A stretch of DNA of 64,000 bases from Nocardia bhagyanarayanae (GTDB lineage Bacteria; Actinomycetota; Actinomycetes; Mycobacteriales; Mycobacteriaceae). Shown piece by piece: positions 26,501-36,066 of this stretch. Both the position numbers and the translations under genes were made by a program. Position 1 is the stretch's first letter. Every line of letters begins with the position of its first letter. Where the stretch lies: positions 1,178,001 through 1,242,000 of the forward strand of contig NZ_VFPG01000002.1 of the NCBI RefSeq assembly GCF_006716565.1, given 5' to 3'. Under the pieces are notes generated by a model. It ran no database searches, was not told where the DNA came from, and was given only the letters and a program-made list of their open reading frames with translations.

Positions 26501-29500
26501 TTGCGGTCGGCGCTGCGCGTGTCGGGTCTGGCTCCGCACGATATCGACTATGTCGAGGCGCACGGCACCGGCACGGCGCTCGGCGATCCGATCGAGGCGC
26601 GTGCGCTTGCCCGGGTGTTCGGGCCCGGTCGTGATCCGCGGCGGCCGCTCGGCATCGGCTCGCTGAAATCCAATGTGGGCCACACCCAGGCCGCGGCGGG
26701 CGTGGGCAGCATCGTCAAGCTGGTGCTCGCGCTGCAACACGAGCGAATCCCCGCCACCCTGGGCGTGAGTGAGCCCTCGCCGCAGATCGATTGGGAACGA
26801 AGCGGTTTGGCGGTGCGTTCCCAGCCGATGCCGTGGCCGAAGGGCGATCGGCCGCGCCGCGCCGGTGTGAGCGCCTTCGGCCTCAGCGGCACGAACGCGC
26901 ACCTGATCCTCGAGGAGGCTCCGCACGAGCCCACGGCGTCGGACCCGACGGTCGAGGACCCGAGTGTGCTGTTGCTGCCGATCTCGGCTCGCAGCCGGGA
27001 CTCGCTGCACGGTCAGGCGCGACGGCTGCTCGACCTGGTCGTCGCCGATCCACGGCTGCGGCCCGGTCCGGTCTCGCGCGCTCTGGCTTTGCAGCGCACC
27101 CAGTTCGAGCGCCGCGCGGTCGTGGTGGCGAGCGATCGAGACGAGATGGTCGGCGCGCTGCGCGATCTGGTCGACGGACGGTCCTCGGCGAACGCCGTCG
27201 TCGGCGCCGGTCCGGTGCTCACCAACGCCAAGACCGCGTTCGTCTTTCCCGGACAGGGCATGCAGTGGGTCGGCATGGCCCGCGACATGCTCGCGTCCTC
27301 GGCGGAGTTCCGCGCCGAATTCGAGCAGTGCGACAAGGCTTTCGGCGCGCAAATCGGATGGTCGCTGGTGGACAGGCTGGCCACCATGACCGACGCCGAT
27401 CTCGCCGACTTCCCGGTCGTGCAGCCGCTGCTGTTCGCGACGATGGCCGCGCTCGCGGCCACCTGGCGGGCGGCGGGTGTCATCCCGGACGCAGTGATCG
27501 GCCACAGTCAGGGCGAGATCGCCGCCGCCTACTGCGCCGGTGTCATCGAATTGGGTGACGCCGCACGGATCGTCCTCACGCGCAGCCGCCTGATGCAGGC
27601 CATCACCGAACCCGGCGCGATGGCGATGATCGGCCTGCCCGAGGCCGAAGTGAGCGAGCGGCTGGCGAGGTTCCACGGCCGGGTGTCCGTCGCGGCCGTC
27701 AATGTACGACGCTCGACGATCGTGGCGGGCGAGCAGGCCGCGGTGGCGGAACTGCTCGCCGAGATGGAGCGAGCGGGCATCTACACGCGGCTCGGCGCCA
27801 CCGGTCCCGGCTTCGCCGGGCACTGCCGGTTGATCGAGTCCATCCGCGATCCGCTGCTCGCCGAGCTGGCGGACATGGTGGCGGATTCGCCGGTGACACA
27901 GTGGTATTCGACGGTGTCGGGCGAACCGATGGCCGACGAACCGATCGAACCCGGCTACTGGTACCGGAACGCGCGCGAGACAGTGCGATTCGCCGCCACG
28001 ATCGAGCGCATGATCGCCGACGGGTTCCGGTATTTCGTCGAACTCGGCGTGCACCCGTCGCTGACCGCGGCCGTCAAGACGGTGTCGGAGGAACTGGCGC
28101 GCGAGGTGGTGGCCGTCGGTTCGCTGGTCAGGGACCAGGACGGACCGACCTGCTTGGCGAGGGCGCAAGCCGAACTGTATGTCGCGGGACACGACCTCGA
28201 CTGGACCCGGCTGGTTCCCGAACACGGCCGGGTGGATCTGCCCACCTACGCCTTCGACGAGCGGCGGTTCTGGACCGACTCGGCGAGCCGGAACACCGCC
28301 GCGCTGGGCCTGGCGGATGTCGCGCACCCCGTCCTCGGCACCGCTGTGCCGCAACCGGATTCGGGCGGCGTGACACTGACCGGCCGACTGTCGCGCAGGC
28401 AGCACCCGTGGGTGACCGATCACGCGGGACCGAACGCGGTGCTGTTGCCCGGTGCGGCGCTGGTCGACCTGGCGATTCGGGCCGGTGACGAGGTGGACGC
28501 GCCGGTGCTGCGCGAGCTCGTGCTGCGCGCTCCACTGCTCGTCCCCGAGCGCGGATCCGCGCAGATCCAGACGGTGGTCGGCGGCCCCGACGCCGAGGAC
28601 CGCACAACCGTGCGCGTCTACGCTCGCGACGAACAAGATCCGGATGCCCAGTGGATACTGCACGCCGAGGGTGCGCTGGCCGAAGAGTTCGAACCTAGTC
28701 CGCCACAGGCGGATTCGTCGGTGTGGCCGCCCGCCGGAGCGGTGCGCGTCGACGTCGGCGTCCTGTACGCGAAGCTGTTCGCGCGCGGGCACCACTACGG
28801 TCCGCTGTTCCGGGCGATGCGTGCGGCATGGCGACGCGACGACGAGATCTTCGTCGAAGTCGAGCTTCCCGAGTCGGCCCACGGTGACGCCGCGAAGTTC
28901 GGTATCCATCCGGCGCTGCTGGATGCCGCGTTGCACGCCACCGCGCTGTTCGCCGCGGACGGTGCGAATGCCTTGCTGCCCTTCGTGTGGACGGATGTCA
29001 CGCTGTGGGCCTCCGGCGCGACCGCGCTGCGCGTCCGGCTCACCCGTTCGGGCTCCGATGGCGTCACCATGTCCGCGACCGATCGGACCGGACAGCCGGT
29101 GATTTCCGTGGGTTCGGTCCTGTCGCGTCCGGTGGCCGCCGCGCAGTGGGAGGCCGCCTCGCTCGGGCCCGCGTACCGTCGGCTGTTCCGGATGGAGTGG
29201 TCGCGGGTACCGCTGCCCGCGCCGAACCGGACGATCACGGTGAGCGAGTGGAATCTCGGCGACCCGGAGGTTGCCGACGCGATCGTTCTGCCGGTGCCCG
29301 AGGGTGATTCGCCGAGCGAGGTGCACGACACGGCGCGGCGGACACTTGCCGCGCTACAGAAAATGTTGGCGGACAATCGCTTCGAGCGTTCCACGGCGGT
29401 CGTTCGTACCCGTCGTGCGGTGGCGCTTCCCGGTGCGGACAGCCCGGATCCGGCGGGCGCGGTCGTGTGGGGACTGGTCCGCTCGGCGCAGTCGGAGAAT

Positions 29501-32500
29501 CCGGGCCGGATCGTGCTGCTCGATACGGCCGACTCCGAAGTGGATCTCGCCGCCCTCCTCGCCACGGGCGAACAACAGCTCGCGGTGCGCGAGGGTGTGG
29601 CGTTCGTGCCGCGGCTGGCTCGGCTGGAGGCGCGGCGAGCGCCGGAGGGACGGGTGACGCTGGGGGAGGGCGCCGTGCTGATCACCGGTGCCCCGGGCCG
29701 GCTGGGTTCGGCGCTGGCCCGTCATCTGGCCGACGCCTACGATGCTCGCGACCTGGTGCTGGTCAGTCGTCGCGGCGTCGACGGCCCCGGCGGCGCGGAG
29801 TTGCGTGACGACCTGGAAAGCCGCGGCGTGCGTGTGCGTTTCGCGCGTTGCGATATCACCGACCGGTCGGCTCTGGCGCGATTGCTCGACGGCATGCCGC
29901 TCGCCGGTGTGGTGCACGCGGCGACCGTGCTGGACGACAGCACGCTCGGCGCGTTGACGCCCGACCGGCTGGCCGCCGTACTGCGCCCGAAAGTCGATGC
30001 GGCACAACATTTGCACGAGCTGACGGCGGACCGAAATCTGTCGATGTTCGTGCTGTTCTCCGCGGCGGGCGGCCTGTTCGGCACACCGGGCCAAGCCAAC
30101 TACGCGGCGGCCAACGCCTACCTCGACGCGCTGGCGCTGCGTCGCCGGTCGCTCGGTCTGCCCGCGCAGTCGCTGGCCTGGGGCGCGTGGGAGGTCGACA
30201 TGCACGACCACATGGCGCAGGCCGACATCCGGCGTATCGCGCGAGCGGGCATCCGCGCGTTCTCGGTGCCCGAGGGCATGGCCTGTTTCGATGCCGCGCT
30301 GCGGCTTGGCGATCCGATGCTGGTTCCCCTGCTGCTCGACACCGAGGTGCTGCGCCGCGCGTCGGCCGTCCCGCCGCTGCTGCGCGGACTCGTGCGTCGC
30401 GCGCCCCGGCGGGCCGCGGCCGATCGTGCGTCCGTCGACGCGGCGGCGGGATCGCGTTTCGCCGAACAACTGCGGGCGCTGCCGCGCGCGGAGGCGACGA
30501 CCCTGGCGATCGCCGCGGTCACCGAGTGGACCGGGGACGTGCTCGGCCACACCGACGCAGAAACGGTCGCGCCCGGGCAGAGCTTCCAAAGCCTGGGCCT
30601 CGACTCCTTGATGGCGGTGGAACTGCGCAACAAGGTGCGCGAGCACACCGGGATCGCCGTGCCGCTCGGCTCGATTCTCGCCGAGCGGAGTCTCGCCGAC
30701 CTCGCCGGCTACCTCGTCGAAGAAGTTCTGCGGCAGGCCGATTCCGCCGGAACGGACTCGGTCGCCGAGGTGCCCGAGGTCGAAGTGCTTCCGGTGACCA
30801 GGGACATGATGCGGCTGCTGCGAACCGAGCAACTCGGCATCCCGAGCGCCGCGCAGACCGGTGGCGTCGCCGTGCGGCTGGCCGCGCCGGTCACCCGGCC
30901 TGGTCTCGAGCAAGCGCTGGCGCGGCTGGCCCGCCGACATGCCGCGCTGCGCACCACTATTCGGCCCAGCGCCGAGCACGGTCGCCAGCTCGCGGTCCAT
31001 CGCGAACCAGGGGAGCTGGCGGCGTGGCGCGATCTCGATCGGCTCGACGACGCCGTGATAGAGCGGTGTTTCCGAGAGCTGATGGCGCGGCCGTTCGATC
31101 TGGAGACGGGTCCGCTCTGGCGCTTCGAACTGCTCAATGCCGAAACTGGCGAGCAGGCAGTAGTTTTCGGAGCACACCACAGCATGAGCGATGTGCAGTC
31201 GATGCTGCTGGTCGCCGGCGAGCTCGCCGCGGAACTGTCCGGCGTCGAGCTCGGCGACACCGTGACGAACCGCGACATGCACCAGCTGCTGGCCGCGCAG
31301 TCCAGCGGCCGCGCCGAGGCGGATCCCGCGATCGCTCGGTGGCGCGACGCGTTCTCCGGATCGCGCAGGCTCGAACTGACGTTCGCGCATCCGCGTCCGG
31401 CCCGGCGGAGCTACGGCGCGGAGTCGATCGCGCTCGACATGCCCGCCAGGTTGCACGACCGGGTCGCGGACCGAGCTCGAGACCTGGGCATCACCCCGGC
31501 CGCGGTCTTCCTCGGCGCGCTGACCATTGCGCTGGCACGTCGGCAGCAGGTGGACCGGTTCGCGCTGGCGGTTCCGGTGGATACCCGCATGCACGCCGAC
31601 GCGACCGATGCCGTCGGGTACTTCGGTGTGCCCGTGCCCTTCCCGGCCGCCGCGGCGGCCGGTGAACTCGTCACCGACGTGCTGCGGCGTACGGGCGAGC
31701 GGCTGCGGAATCTGCTTGCGCCCGGCGCGGGTTTCGCCGAGGTGCTCGCCGCGCTGGCCGCCGAGGGGCTCCACCGCGACAACGCGCCGATGATCGAGGT
31801 GTACTTCAATTACCTGCGCGCCAATTCGGCCGTCGCCCCCGCGGCGGTCGTTCCGGTGAGCACCGGGTATTCCGATCTCGATCTCATGGTCGCGGTGCTG
31901 CCCGACACCGGCCAGGTGTGGTTCACCTACAACAGCGACATCATCGACGCGCGGACGTGCGCCGAATTCGGCAGGGACTATCTGGAGACGGTCGCGGCGG
32001 TGGTCGCCGACCCCGGTGCGGCGGCGCGGCCCGAAACCGCTGGGCCGCACTCGGATTCCGGAATCCGTGCGGCGGTGGGCGCGACCTTCGCGCTCGGCAG
32101 GCTGCCCGAGCTGGTTACGGCGGCCTCCGACGCCACGGCGATCACCATCGTGGAGGCGCCGTATCACCATGTGCTGTCCTGCCTGCGCGACCCGTCGGGC
32201 GTTTTCGCGCAGCCGTCGACGGACGTGGGCATCATGCTGCTGCGCGCGGCGGACCTGGAACGGTTCGGCGAGATCTCCGACGACCTGCTCGCCGAGCTCG
32301 CCGCCGAATATCCCGCGGCCGTGCTCGACGTGGTCGAACGCACCCGTCGGCCGATCATCGTCGGCATCCTGCCTTCGGCCGGTTCGGCGGAGCGGCTGCT
32401 CGAATGGGAGCGGTCGGTCGCCGGACGCTTGCGCGATCGCCCCGGCGTCGCGGTGCTGGAAGCGGACGAGTGGACTCGCTATCACCCGGTGGACAACCCC

Positions 32501-33649
32501 TTCGACGACCGGACCGAGATCCTGGCGCACCTGCCCTTCACACCCGAATTCCAGGCGGCGGTGGCCCTCACCCTGGTCGCGACCGCGACCGCCGTGACAG
32601 AGCCCGCGCCGAAGGTCATCGCCGTGGACGGCGACGACACGCTGTGGAGCGGTACGGCAGGTGAGATCGGCTCCGGCGCTGTCGTTTTCGATGAAGCGCG
32701 GCAAGCCCTGGCTCGGCGGCTGCTGGAATGGCGCTCGGCGGGAACACTGCTCGCGCTGGTGTCCAACAACGGCGAGGACATCGTCCACGCGATCCTCGAC
32801 CGGCCCGACAGCCCGCTGGGCCGTGCGCATTTCGCCGCCGTGTCCGCGGGCTGGGACGGTAAGCCCGAGCGGCTGGAACAGATCGCACGCACACTGCGGC
32901 TGGGGCTCGACAGCTTCTGCTACCTCGACGACAACCCGGTCGAAGTGGCGCGGATGCGCGCGGCGCTGCCCGAGGTGCTGTCGGTGACGTGTCCGCCCGC
33001 CGAGGAACTGGAGCCGTTCCTGTCGCGACTGTGGCCGATGGTTCCGGTCGCGGCGACGGCCGAAGACCGTGCGCGGGCCGACTTCTATCGGCAAGAGGGC
33101 GAACGCGACAGCGTCCGCGCCACCACGGAATTCGCGGAATTCCTCGCGGGGCTGGACCTCGAGGTCGATATCGAGCCGCTGACCGACGACACCCTGGCGC
33201 GTGCTCGACAGCTCGTCCGCCGGACCAATCAGTTCACCCTCGCCGAAGTGACCACCGACGATCTCGACAGGTGGCGCGCCGAAGGCGAGGTGTGGACGGC
33301 GACGGCGCGCGACCGCTTCGGCGACTACGGCCTGATCTCGGTGCTCGCACTCCGGGCGAAGCCGGACGGGCTCCGGATTCGCGGCTGGCAACTCAGCTGC
33401 CGCGCTCTCGGTCGCGGCGTCGAGGAACGGCTGCTGGCTTGGGTGGCGGATCGGGCCGACGCTCTCGGCCGCTCGACGGTACGCATGTCGGTCGAGCGCA
33501 CCGCCCGGAACGAACCCGCTCGGCGGTTGGCCGCACGGTTGATCGGTGGATCCGCCGACCAGCGACTGGATGTGTCGGTGACTCCCCAGCGACTGCGGGA
33601 GTTCCGGTCCTGGGATGCCGCGGCGCGAGGAGAGGACGTGGACCGGTGA
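23564..33649 (+). CDS. Hybrid assembly-line synthase: FAAL-ACP-KS-AT-DH-KR-ACP-C-FkbH
   Basis: A 3361-residue protein. Domains in order (approximate): fatty acyl-AMP ligase 1-560 (YTSGST from 167); ACP1 with Ser633; KS 695-1120 with Cys865, His1000, His1040; AT 1225-1530 with Ser1315 (GHSQG); DH 1595-1870 with His1620 and Asp1787; KR 2035-2230 with TGAPGRLG, Ser2166, Tyr2180 and the LDD motif (2123-2125) linked to B-type stereochemistry; ACP2 with Ser2348; condensation/acyltransferase domain with HHSMSDV (2538-2544); FkbH-type HAD domain with DGDDTLW (Asp3022, Asp3024) to about 3345. There is no enoyl reductase and no thioesterase. It should activate a fatty acid, extend it once to an enoyl or hydroxyacyl chain, then join it to another unit. 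GTG start with GAGGAAG upstream. The AT has FAGH (1417-1420) at the specificity position, so the extender unit is unclear. Confidence 0.93.
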   Translation: MLNTFVDTLFAQVENRPAELVYRFLDSGDVDGVVREMDYADLGLRARAIAAALRDSAPERALLLYPAGPEFAEAFFGCLAAGVVAVPAPLPEWENRSLRRLRRMVAHADVGVVLAPSRVVAESAALCAEVPELAGVRWLATDEVPGDLASSWREPDLGPDSVAFIQYTSGSTSTPRGVLLTHRNLLHNQDAIAAGLGHDRALVESWDGALFASWLPMYHDMGLIAPLLHTVYLGANSVLMSPLHFLQRPERWLQAISDYRAHTSGGPNFAYELCTRRIAPEQIDRLDLSHWRVAFNGSEPVRAATVRRFTETFGRAGFRAESHQPVYGLAEATLIVTAPPVTAPPTFLDAPGRDVVGNRARGAELVGVGGAAEGMSIVVVDPETGIERGAGSEGEIWVAGNSVATGYFRDEQATAEIFGATLPGDDRRFLRTGDLGFLSGAELFVTGRHKDLLIVDGRNHYPQDIEQTVEAAHHGVRAGCVAAFSVDVGADGEQPVVVAEVRGEELGELVEIEGAVRAAVATDHGLTLAAVLLIRPGAIFKTSSGKIQRSACRAAYLSGELLALSAGPVRSPEDELDDYETDSASVETAEPSGSEPSAAAIRSWLVTAIARQAALDPERIDVHRPMVEFGLGSADLVEMVVDLSDFVGRFLDTNLLFDHPTIDGVATALAPTEADEPEASGAEIADSARDDEADDDSIAILAMSCRFPGAADSPEALWRLLDSNRDALTEVPAGRWDIEGLYDPDTSATGKAYTFRGGYVDGIDRFDAAFFGIGPREAAVMDPQQRMMLQLSWEAIERSGRDPRTLHGSATGVYLGVYSTGYLADPAPEQLNGQVGTGLSPSVASGRIAYTLGLHGPAVTLDTACSSSIVAVHLAMQALRAGECDLALAGGATLLMSPTAHIELCRLGVLSPTGRCAPFSADADGTVWAEGAGLLLLKRLGDARRDGDKVLAVIRGSAVNQDGRSQGLSAPNGAAQEQVLRSALRVSGLAPHDIDYVEAHGTGTALGDPIEARALARVFGPGRDPRRPLGIGSLKSNVGHTQAAAGVGSIVKLVLALQHERIPATLGVSEPSPQIDWERSGLAVRSQPMPWPKGDRPRRAGVSAFGLSGTNAHLILEEAPHEPTASDPTVEDPSVLLLPISARSRDSLHGQARRLLDLVVADPRLRPGPVSRALALQRTQFERRAVVVASDRDEMVGALRDLVDGRSSANAVVGAGPVLTNAKTAFVFPGQGMQWVGMARDMLASSAEFRAEFEQCDKAFGAQIGWSLVDRLATMTDADLADFPVVQPLLFATMAALAATWRAAGVIPDAVIGHSQGEIAAAYCAGVIELGDAARIVLTRSRLMQAITEPGAMAMIGLPEAEVSERLARFHGRVSVAAVNVRRSTIVAGEQAAVAELLAEMERAGIYTRLGATGPGFAGHCRLIESIRDPLLAELADMVADSPVTQWYSTVSGEPMADEPIEPGYWYRNARETVRFAATIERMIADGFRYFVELGVHPSLTAAVKTVSEELAREVVAVGSLVRDQDGPTCLARAQAELYVAGHDLDWTRLVPEHGRVDLPTYAFDERRFWTDSASRNTAALGLADVAHPVLGTAVPQPDSGGVTLTGRLSRRQHPWVTDHAGPNAVLLPGAALVDLAIRAGDEVDAPVLRELVLRAPLLVPERGSAQIQTVVGGPDAEDRTTVRVYARDEQDPDAQWILHAEGALAEEFEPSPPQADSSVWPPAGAVRVDVGVLYAKLFARGHHYGPLFRAMRAAWRRDDEIFVEVELPESAHGDAAKFGIHPALLDAALHATALFAADGANALLPFVWTDVTLWASGATALRVRLTRSGSDGVTMSATDRTGQPVISVGSVLSRPVAAAQWEAASLGPAYRRLFRMEWSRVPLPAPNRTITVSEWNLGDPEVADAIVLPVPEGDSPSEVHDTARRTLAALQKMLADNRFERSTAVVRTRRAVALPGADSPDPAGAVVWGLVRSAQSENPGRIVLLDTADSEVDLAALLATGEQQLAVREGVAFVPRLARLEARRAPEGRVTLGEGAVLITGAPGRLGSALARHLADAYDARDLVLVSRRGVDGPGGAELRDDLESRGVRVRFARCDITDRSALARLLDGMPLAGVVHAATVLDDSTLGALTPDRLAAVLRPKVDAAQHLHELTADRNLSMFVLFSAAGGLFGTPGQANYAAANAYLDALALRRRSLGLPAQSLAWGAWEVDMHDHMAQADIRRIARAGIRAFSVPEGMACFDAALRLGDPMLVPLLLDTEVLRRASAVPPLLRGLVRRAPRRAAADRASVDAAAGSRFAEQLRALPRAEATTLAIAAVTEWTGDVLGHTDAETVAPGQSFQSLGLDSLMAVELRNKVREHTGIAVPLGSILAERSLADLAGYLVEEVLRQADSAGTDSVAEVPEVEVLPVTRDMMRLLRTEQLGIPSAAQTGGVAVRLAAPVTRPGLEQALARLARRHAALRTTIRPSAEHGRQLAVHREPGELAAWRDLDRLDDAVIERCFRELMARPFDLETGPLWRFELLNAETGEQAVVFGAHHSMSDVQSMLLVAGELAAELSGVELGDTVTNRDMHQLLAAQSSGRAEADPAIARWRDAFSGSRRLELTFAHPRPARRSYGAESIALDMPARLHDRVADRARDLGITPAAVFLGALTIALARRQQVDRFALAVPVDTRMHADATDAVGYFGVPVPFPAAAAAGELVTDVLRRTGERLRNLLAPGAGFAEVLAALAAEGLHRDNAPMIEVYFNYLRANSAVAPAAVVPVSTGYSDLDLMVAVLPDTGQVWFTYNSDIIDARTCAEFGRDYLETVAAVVADPGAAARPETAGPHSDSGIRAAVGATFALGRLPELVTAASDATAITIVEAPYHHVLSCLRDPSGVFAQPSTDVGIMLLRAADLERFGEISDDLLAELAAEYPAAVLDVVERTRRPIIVGILPSAGSAERLLEWERSVAGRLRDRPGVAVLEADEWTRYHPVDNPFDDRTEILAHLPFTPEFQAAVALTLVATATAVTEPAPKVIAVDGDDTLWSGTAGEIGSGAVVFDEARQALARRLLEWRSAGTLLALVSNNGEDIVHAILDRPDSPLGRAHFAAVSAGWDGKPERLEQIARTLRLGLDSFCYLDDNPVEVARMRAALPEVLSVTCPPAEELEPFLSRLWPMVPVAATAEDRARADFYRQEGERDSVRATTEFAEFLAGLDLEVDIEPLTDDTLARARQLVRRTNQFTLAEVTTDDLDRWRAEGEVWTATARDRFGDYGLISVLALRAKPDGLRIRGWQLSCRALGRGVEERLLAWVADRADALGRSTVRMSVERTARNEPARRLAARLIGGSADQRLDVSVTPQRLREFRSWDAAARGEDVDR

Positions 33650-36066
33650 CCGATTCCGACCAGCGGACGACGGTTCGCAATCCGGCTGTCGATCGTCGTG
33701 TGCGAGGTGAAGCACTCGAACGGGGCGCCGGAGGGCTGGATGTCGCCGCTTTGCTCGCTCGTACGGGTGGCGCTTCGGTCGTCGAAAAGCCGGGCGCCGC
33801 ACCATCTTTGCTGAGTGAAACGTCAGCGAACAACCACGCTCTCGACAACTCGGCTCGAGAGATCGGTGATGCGCCGCTCATCGAACACGGACCCACCGCC
33901 GCAGGTTTGGGCGACTCGCCCCGGGGCTCCGGTGCTGTGCCGCAGGTCGAACCCGCACCCGCCGCACTGCTGACGGACGCTGTCGCGCGGCCCACGGACA
34001 CCGACGCGGTGGTCGAGGCGGTGACCGCCCTGGCGAACCGCTTCACCGAAACAACCATCGACCCCGACACCGACTTCTTCGACGCGGGCGGCACCTCCAT
34101 CGCGGCGGTGGAATTCGTCGCCGCGCTGGCGCGCGAGCTGGATATCCATCTGGATCTCGACACGGTCTTCTTCGACGCGCGTCCGCGCAGGCTGGCGCAC
34201 CGCTGGCTGGCCGACCATCCGAAAGCCGCGCCCCCGCCGGACACGGAAGACGACGCCGATACCGACGATCTGGCCCAGCTCTTCGCCGATCTCGCGGGCG
34301 CCGACCGACTCCCGCTCGTGGCGCCGCCGGAGCGGGTCGCGCCGCGCCGCATCCTGCTGACCGGCGCGACCGGCTTCCTCGGCAGTCACCTGCTGCTGGA
34401 TCTCTTGCGGCACAGCGAGGCCCACGTGGTGTGCCTGGTTCGCGCCGCCGACGATCAGGCCGCCGCCGAACGGCTGGAGCACGCCGTGCGGCGCTTCATG
34501 CTGCCCTGGTCGCGGGAGGTGCTGCGGCGCGTGACACCACTGGCCGGGGATCTGCGCGAACCGCGACTCGGCCTCTCCGACGAGCGCTGGGAAACCCTGG
34601 CCGCCGAGGTGGATTCGATCGTCAACGCCGGGGCGGCGGTGGACTTCCTGCGCGGCTACCCGTCTCTGCGCCGGACCAACGTCCTCGGCCCGCTGACCCT
34701 CGCCGAATTGGCCGGCACCGGCAAACCGAAACCGCTGCACCACATCTCCTCGTTAGCGGTGTTCAACGGAGCCGACGCCACCGTGTTGGGCGAGGACGAC
34801 CCGACCGCCAACGTCGCCGCGCTGCCCATCGGGTACGACCGGTCGAAATGGGCCGCCGAGGCAATGCTGCGGCGGGCGGGCGAACACGGGCTCGTGGTGA
34901 CCGTCCTCCGGCCGGGCGGCATCGGCAGCCACCCGGAGACCGGAGCGCACAATCCGCGCGACCTCAACGCCGGGATCACCGCGGCGCTGATGCGGTTTCG
35001 CACCGCGCCGGGATTCCGGTACCTCAATGCCGCCCCGGTGGACTGGGTCAGCCGGGTGGCCGCCGAGATCGTCGGCACGCCGAGCGCCTGGGGGCACACC
35101 TATCACCTCACGGCGGCGCCCACCTCGCTCGATCGTATCGTCGCCGAAACGACGTTGGGCGGCATCGGCATTCGCGTGCAGCACTGGGAACAGTGGTGCG
35201 ACGACGTCGTCCGCCGGATCAGGGAGGAACCGGTACCGGAGCTGGAATCGCTGGCGCAGGTGTTGCAGAGTCCGGTCGCCCGTCGGCAGCTGGCGGCGAT
35301 GGTCACCGCGCCGCCAGCGTCGGCCGCACGCACCGAGGCCTTCGTATCCGCCAACGGCCTGCCCGCACCCGCCACGCCCGGGCCGGCGGCGCGCGGCCGG
35401 ATGCTCGCGGCCATGACGGGGCTCGGGCCGCAGACGGACGAACAGCCCTACCTGCGGTTCAACGAGACGCTCACCGGGATGATCGGCCCGATCGGCGAGC
35501 CCGCCGACATCCCCTGCGATCTGCGCCTGACCCTGTCCGTCGCGAGCAGCGCGCAGGTGTTCACCGCGCGCACACTCGACGTCACCGGCGAACTCACCTG
35601 CGCTGGTGTGCACGACGAGCCGCTCACCGTCGAGGGCGCCGCGACGGTGCGCCCGCACGACGGACTACCGCTCCGCCACGAAGCGCGGCATCCGATCATG
35701 CATTACCGCCTCACGCTGCGCGATGCGTCCGGCGGCGAGTGGTGGCTGGAGGGATACAAGTTCGCCGCGGCGCGGCGACGCCTCGTGCGACAGCTCGGCA
35801 CACAGGTGATCGAACTCGGCCGCGCCGGAGAGCCCGCGTCCTACACCGGCGAGGTCGCCGTGCCGATGCACACCTACCTGCCCGACCAGATCGACGGCAT
35901 TCAGATCGATCCACGACTATCCGAACGGCAACGGCGCCTGGCGAAGATGCTGTGGCTCAGCTGGTTCGGCGGACAGCTCGGCAAGAGCCTGGTCGAACCC
36001 ATCCTGCGGGTCGGGACCGATCTGCTCGATCTGCGCCGAGCCATGCGTAAGGAGCACCGCCGATGA
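33646..36066 (+). CDS. ACP-thioester reductase with cholesterol-oxidase-like C-terminal domain
   Basis: An 806-residue protein. A low-complexity N-terminus (1-110) leads to a carrier domain (Ser151 in DAGGTSIAAVEF). A thioester-reductase SDR domain follows (TGATGFLGS 239-247; Tyr397 and Lys401 in GYDRSKWAAE). It would release the acyl chain as an aldehyde or alcohol with NADPH. Residues about 600-806 resemble the C-terminal region of cholesterol-oxidase-like GMC proteins (HPIMHYRLTLRDASGGEWWLEG), without any flavin domain. Starts with GTG overlapping the synthase stop (GTGA), so it is the next module of the line. Confidence 0.88.
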   Translation: MTDSDQRTTVRNPAVDRRVRGEALERGAGGLDVAALLARTGGASVVEKPGAAPSLLSETSANNHALDNSAREIGDAPLIEHGPTAAGLGDSPRGSGAVPQVEPAPAALLTDAVARPTDTDAVVEAVTALANRFTETTIDPDTDFFDAGGTSIAAVEFVAALARELDIHLDLDTVFFDARPRRLAHRWLADHPKAAPPPDTEDDADTDDLAQLFADLAGADRLPLVAPPERVAPRRILLTGATGFLGSHLLLDLLRHSEAHVVCLVRAADDQAAAERLEHAVRRFMLPWSREVLRRVTPLAGDLREPRLGLSDERWETLAAEVDSIVNAGAAVDFLRGYPSLRRTNVLGPLTLAELAGTGKPKPLHHISSLAVFNGADATVLGEDDPTANVAALPIGYDRSKWAAEAMLRRAGEHGLVVTVLRPGGIGSHPETGAHNPRDLNAGITAALMRFRTAPGFRYLNAAPVDWVSRVAAEIVGTPSAWGHTYHLTAAPTSLDRIVAETTLGGIGIRVQHWEQWCDDVVRRIREEPVPELESLAQVLQSPVARRQLAAMVTAPPASAARTEAFVSANGLPAPATPGPAARGRMLAAMTGLGPQTDEQPYLRFNETLTGMIGPIGEPADIPCDLRLTLSVASSAQVFTARTLDVTGELTCAGVHDEPLTVEGAATVRPHDGLPLRHEARHPIMHYRLTLRDASGGEWWLEGYKFAAARRRLVRQLGTQVIELGRAGEPASYTGEVAVPMHTYLPDQIDGIQIDPRLSERQRRLAKMLWLSWFGGQLGKSLVEPILRVGTDLLDLRRAMRKEHRR

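Noticed and set aside
29354..33805. A 1483-codon antisense frame over the assembly-line gene
   Set aside because: The sense frame carries catalytic motifs throughout; the antisense frame has only Arg/Gly/His-rich low-information sequence.
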